Shown piece after piece: positions 5,751-5,803 of a stretch of 5,803 nt of DNA (its first letter is position 1; each line of letters opens with the position of its first letter). Source of the DNA: Deferribacteraceae bacterium UBA1873. GTDB taxonomy: Bacteria > Chrysiogenota > Deferribacteres > Deferribacterales > Flexistipitaceae. The notes under the pieces were generated by a model. That model was not told the DNA's origin, ran no database searches, and saw nothing but the letters and a program-made list of their open reading frames with translations. The DNA lies in assembly GCA_002338145.1 (NCBI GenBank), contig DDHP01000032.1:8635-14437 (forward strand), given 5' to 3'. The translations under genes were made by a program, and so were the position numbers.

Positions 5751-5803
5751 ATCCTTTCTTTATCTCTTGTAGAGTGTCTCATATAAGCATAATTGCATAT
5801 TTA

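Noticed and set aside
5751..5803. Terminator or next gene after rpe
   Set aside because: No GC-rich hairpin with a T-run and no start codon with a ribosome site is visible in the remaining 53 bases.

Overview
The window holds six protein-coding genes on AT-rich DNA and no RNA genes, mobile elements or CRISPR arrays that I can see. An outer-membrane TonB-dependent receptor with TonB, a CcdA/CcmE-type cytochrome c maturation pair, and strong Shine-Dalgarno sites point to a Gram-negative, cytochrome-c-rich bacterium, probably anaerobic or respiring on alternative electron acceptors. The low GC and gene style would suit something like the Deferribacterota or a deltaproteobacterial relative. That placement is an impression, not a demonstrated assignment.

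Layout. (1) 72-2724, plus strand: a TonB-dependent receptor and a tonB gene whose GTG start lies 20 nt inside the receptor's 3' end, so they form a translationally close two-gene unit for energised uptake of an unidentified ligand. ExbB and ExbD are not in the window. (2) 2716-3450, minus strand: ccdA, a six-helix thiol-disulfide transporter, convergent with tonB and overlapping its stop by 9 bp. (3) 3573-3980, plus strand: ccmE, the haem chaperone of System I cytochrome c maturation, divergent from ccdA across a short region with two inverted repeats. This CcmE carries Cys in a CxxxY motif where the classical protein has its haem-binding His. (4) A strong hairpin terminator at 4015-4041 separates ccmE from a convergent minus-strand gene (4040-4891) for an exported protein of the zinc-dependent phospholipase C fold with an apparently complete metal site. 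(5) A gap of 220 bp with divergent promoter-like sequences leads to rpe (5112-5750, plus strand), ribulose-phosphate 3-epimerase.

How the genes work together. The receptor and TonB act as one uptake route. CcdA (electron delivery across the inner membrane) and CcmE (haem delivery in the periplasm) belong to one pathway and appear to share a divergent control region. The phospholipase-like gene and rpe look unrelated to these and to each other. The most interesting point is the cysteine-type CcmE next to ccdA: published work links this CcmE variant to Ccm systems lacking CcmG and CcmH, the usual partners of CcdA, so what CcdA reduces in this organism is an open question. I found no clear sign of an entirely new system.
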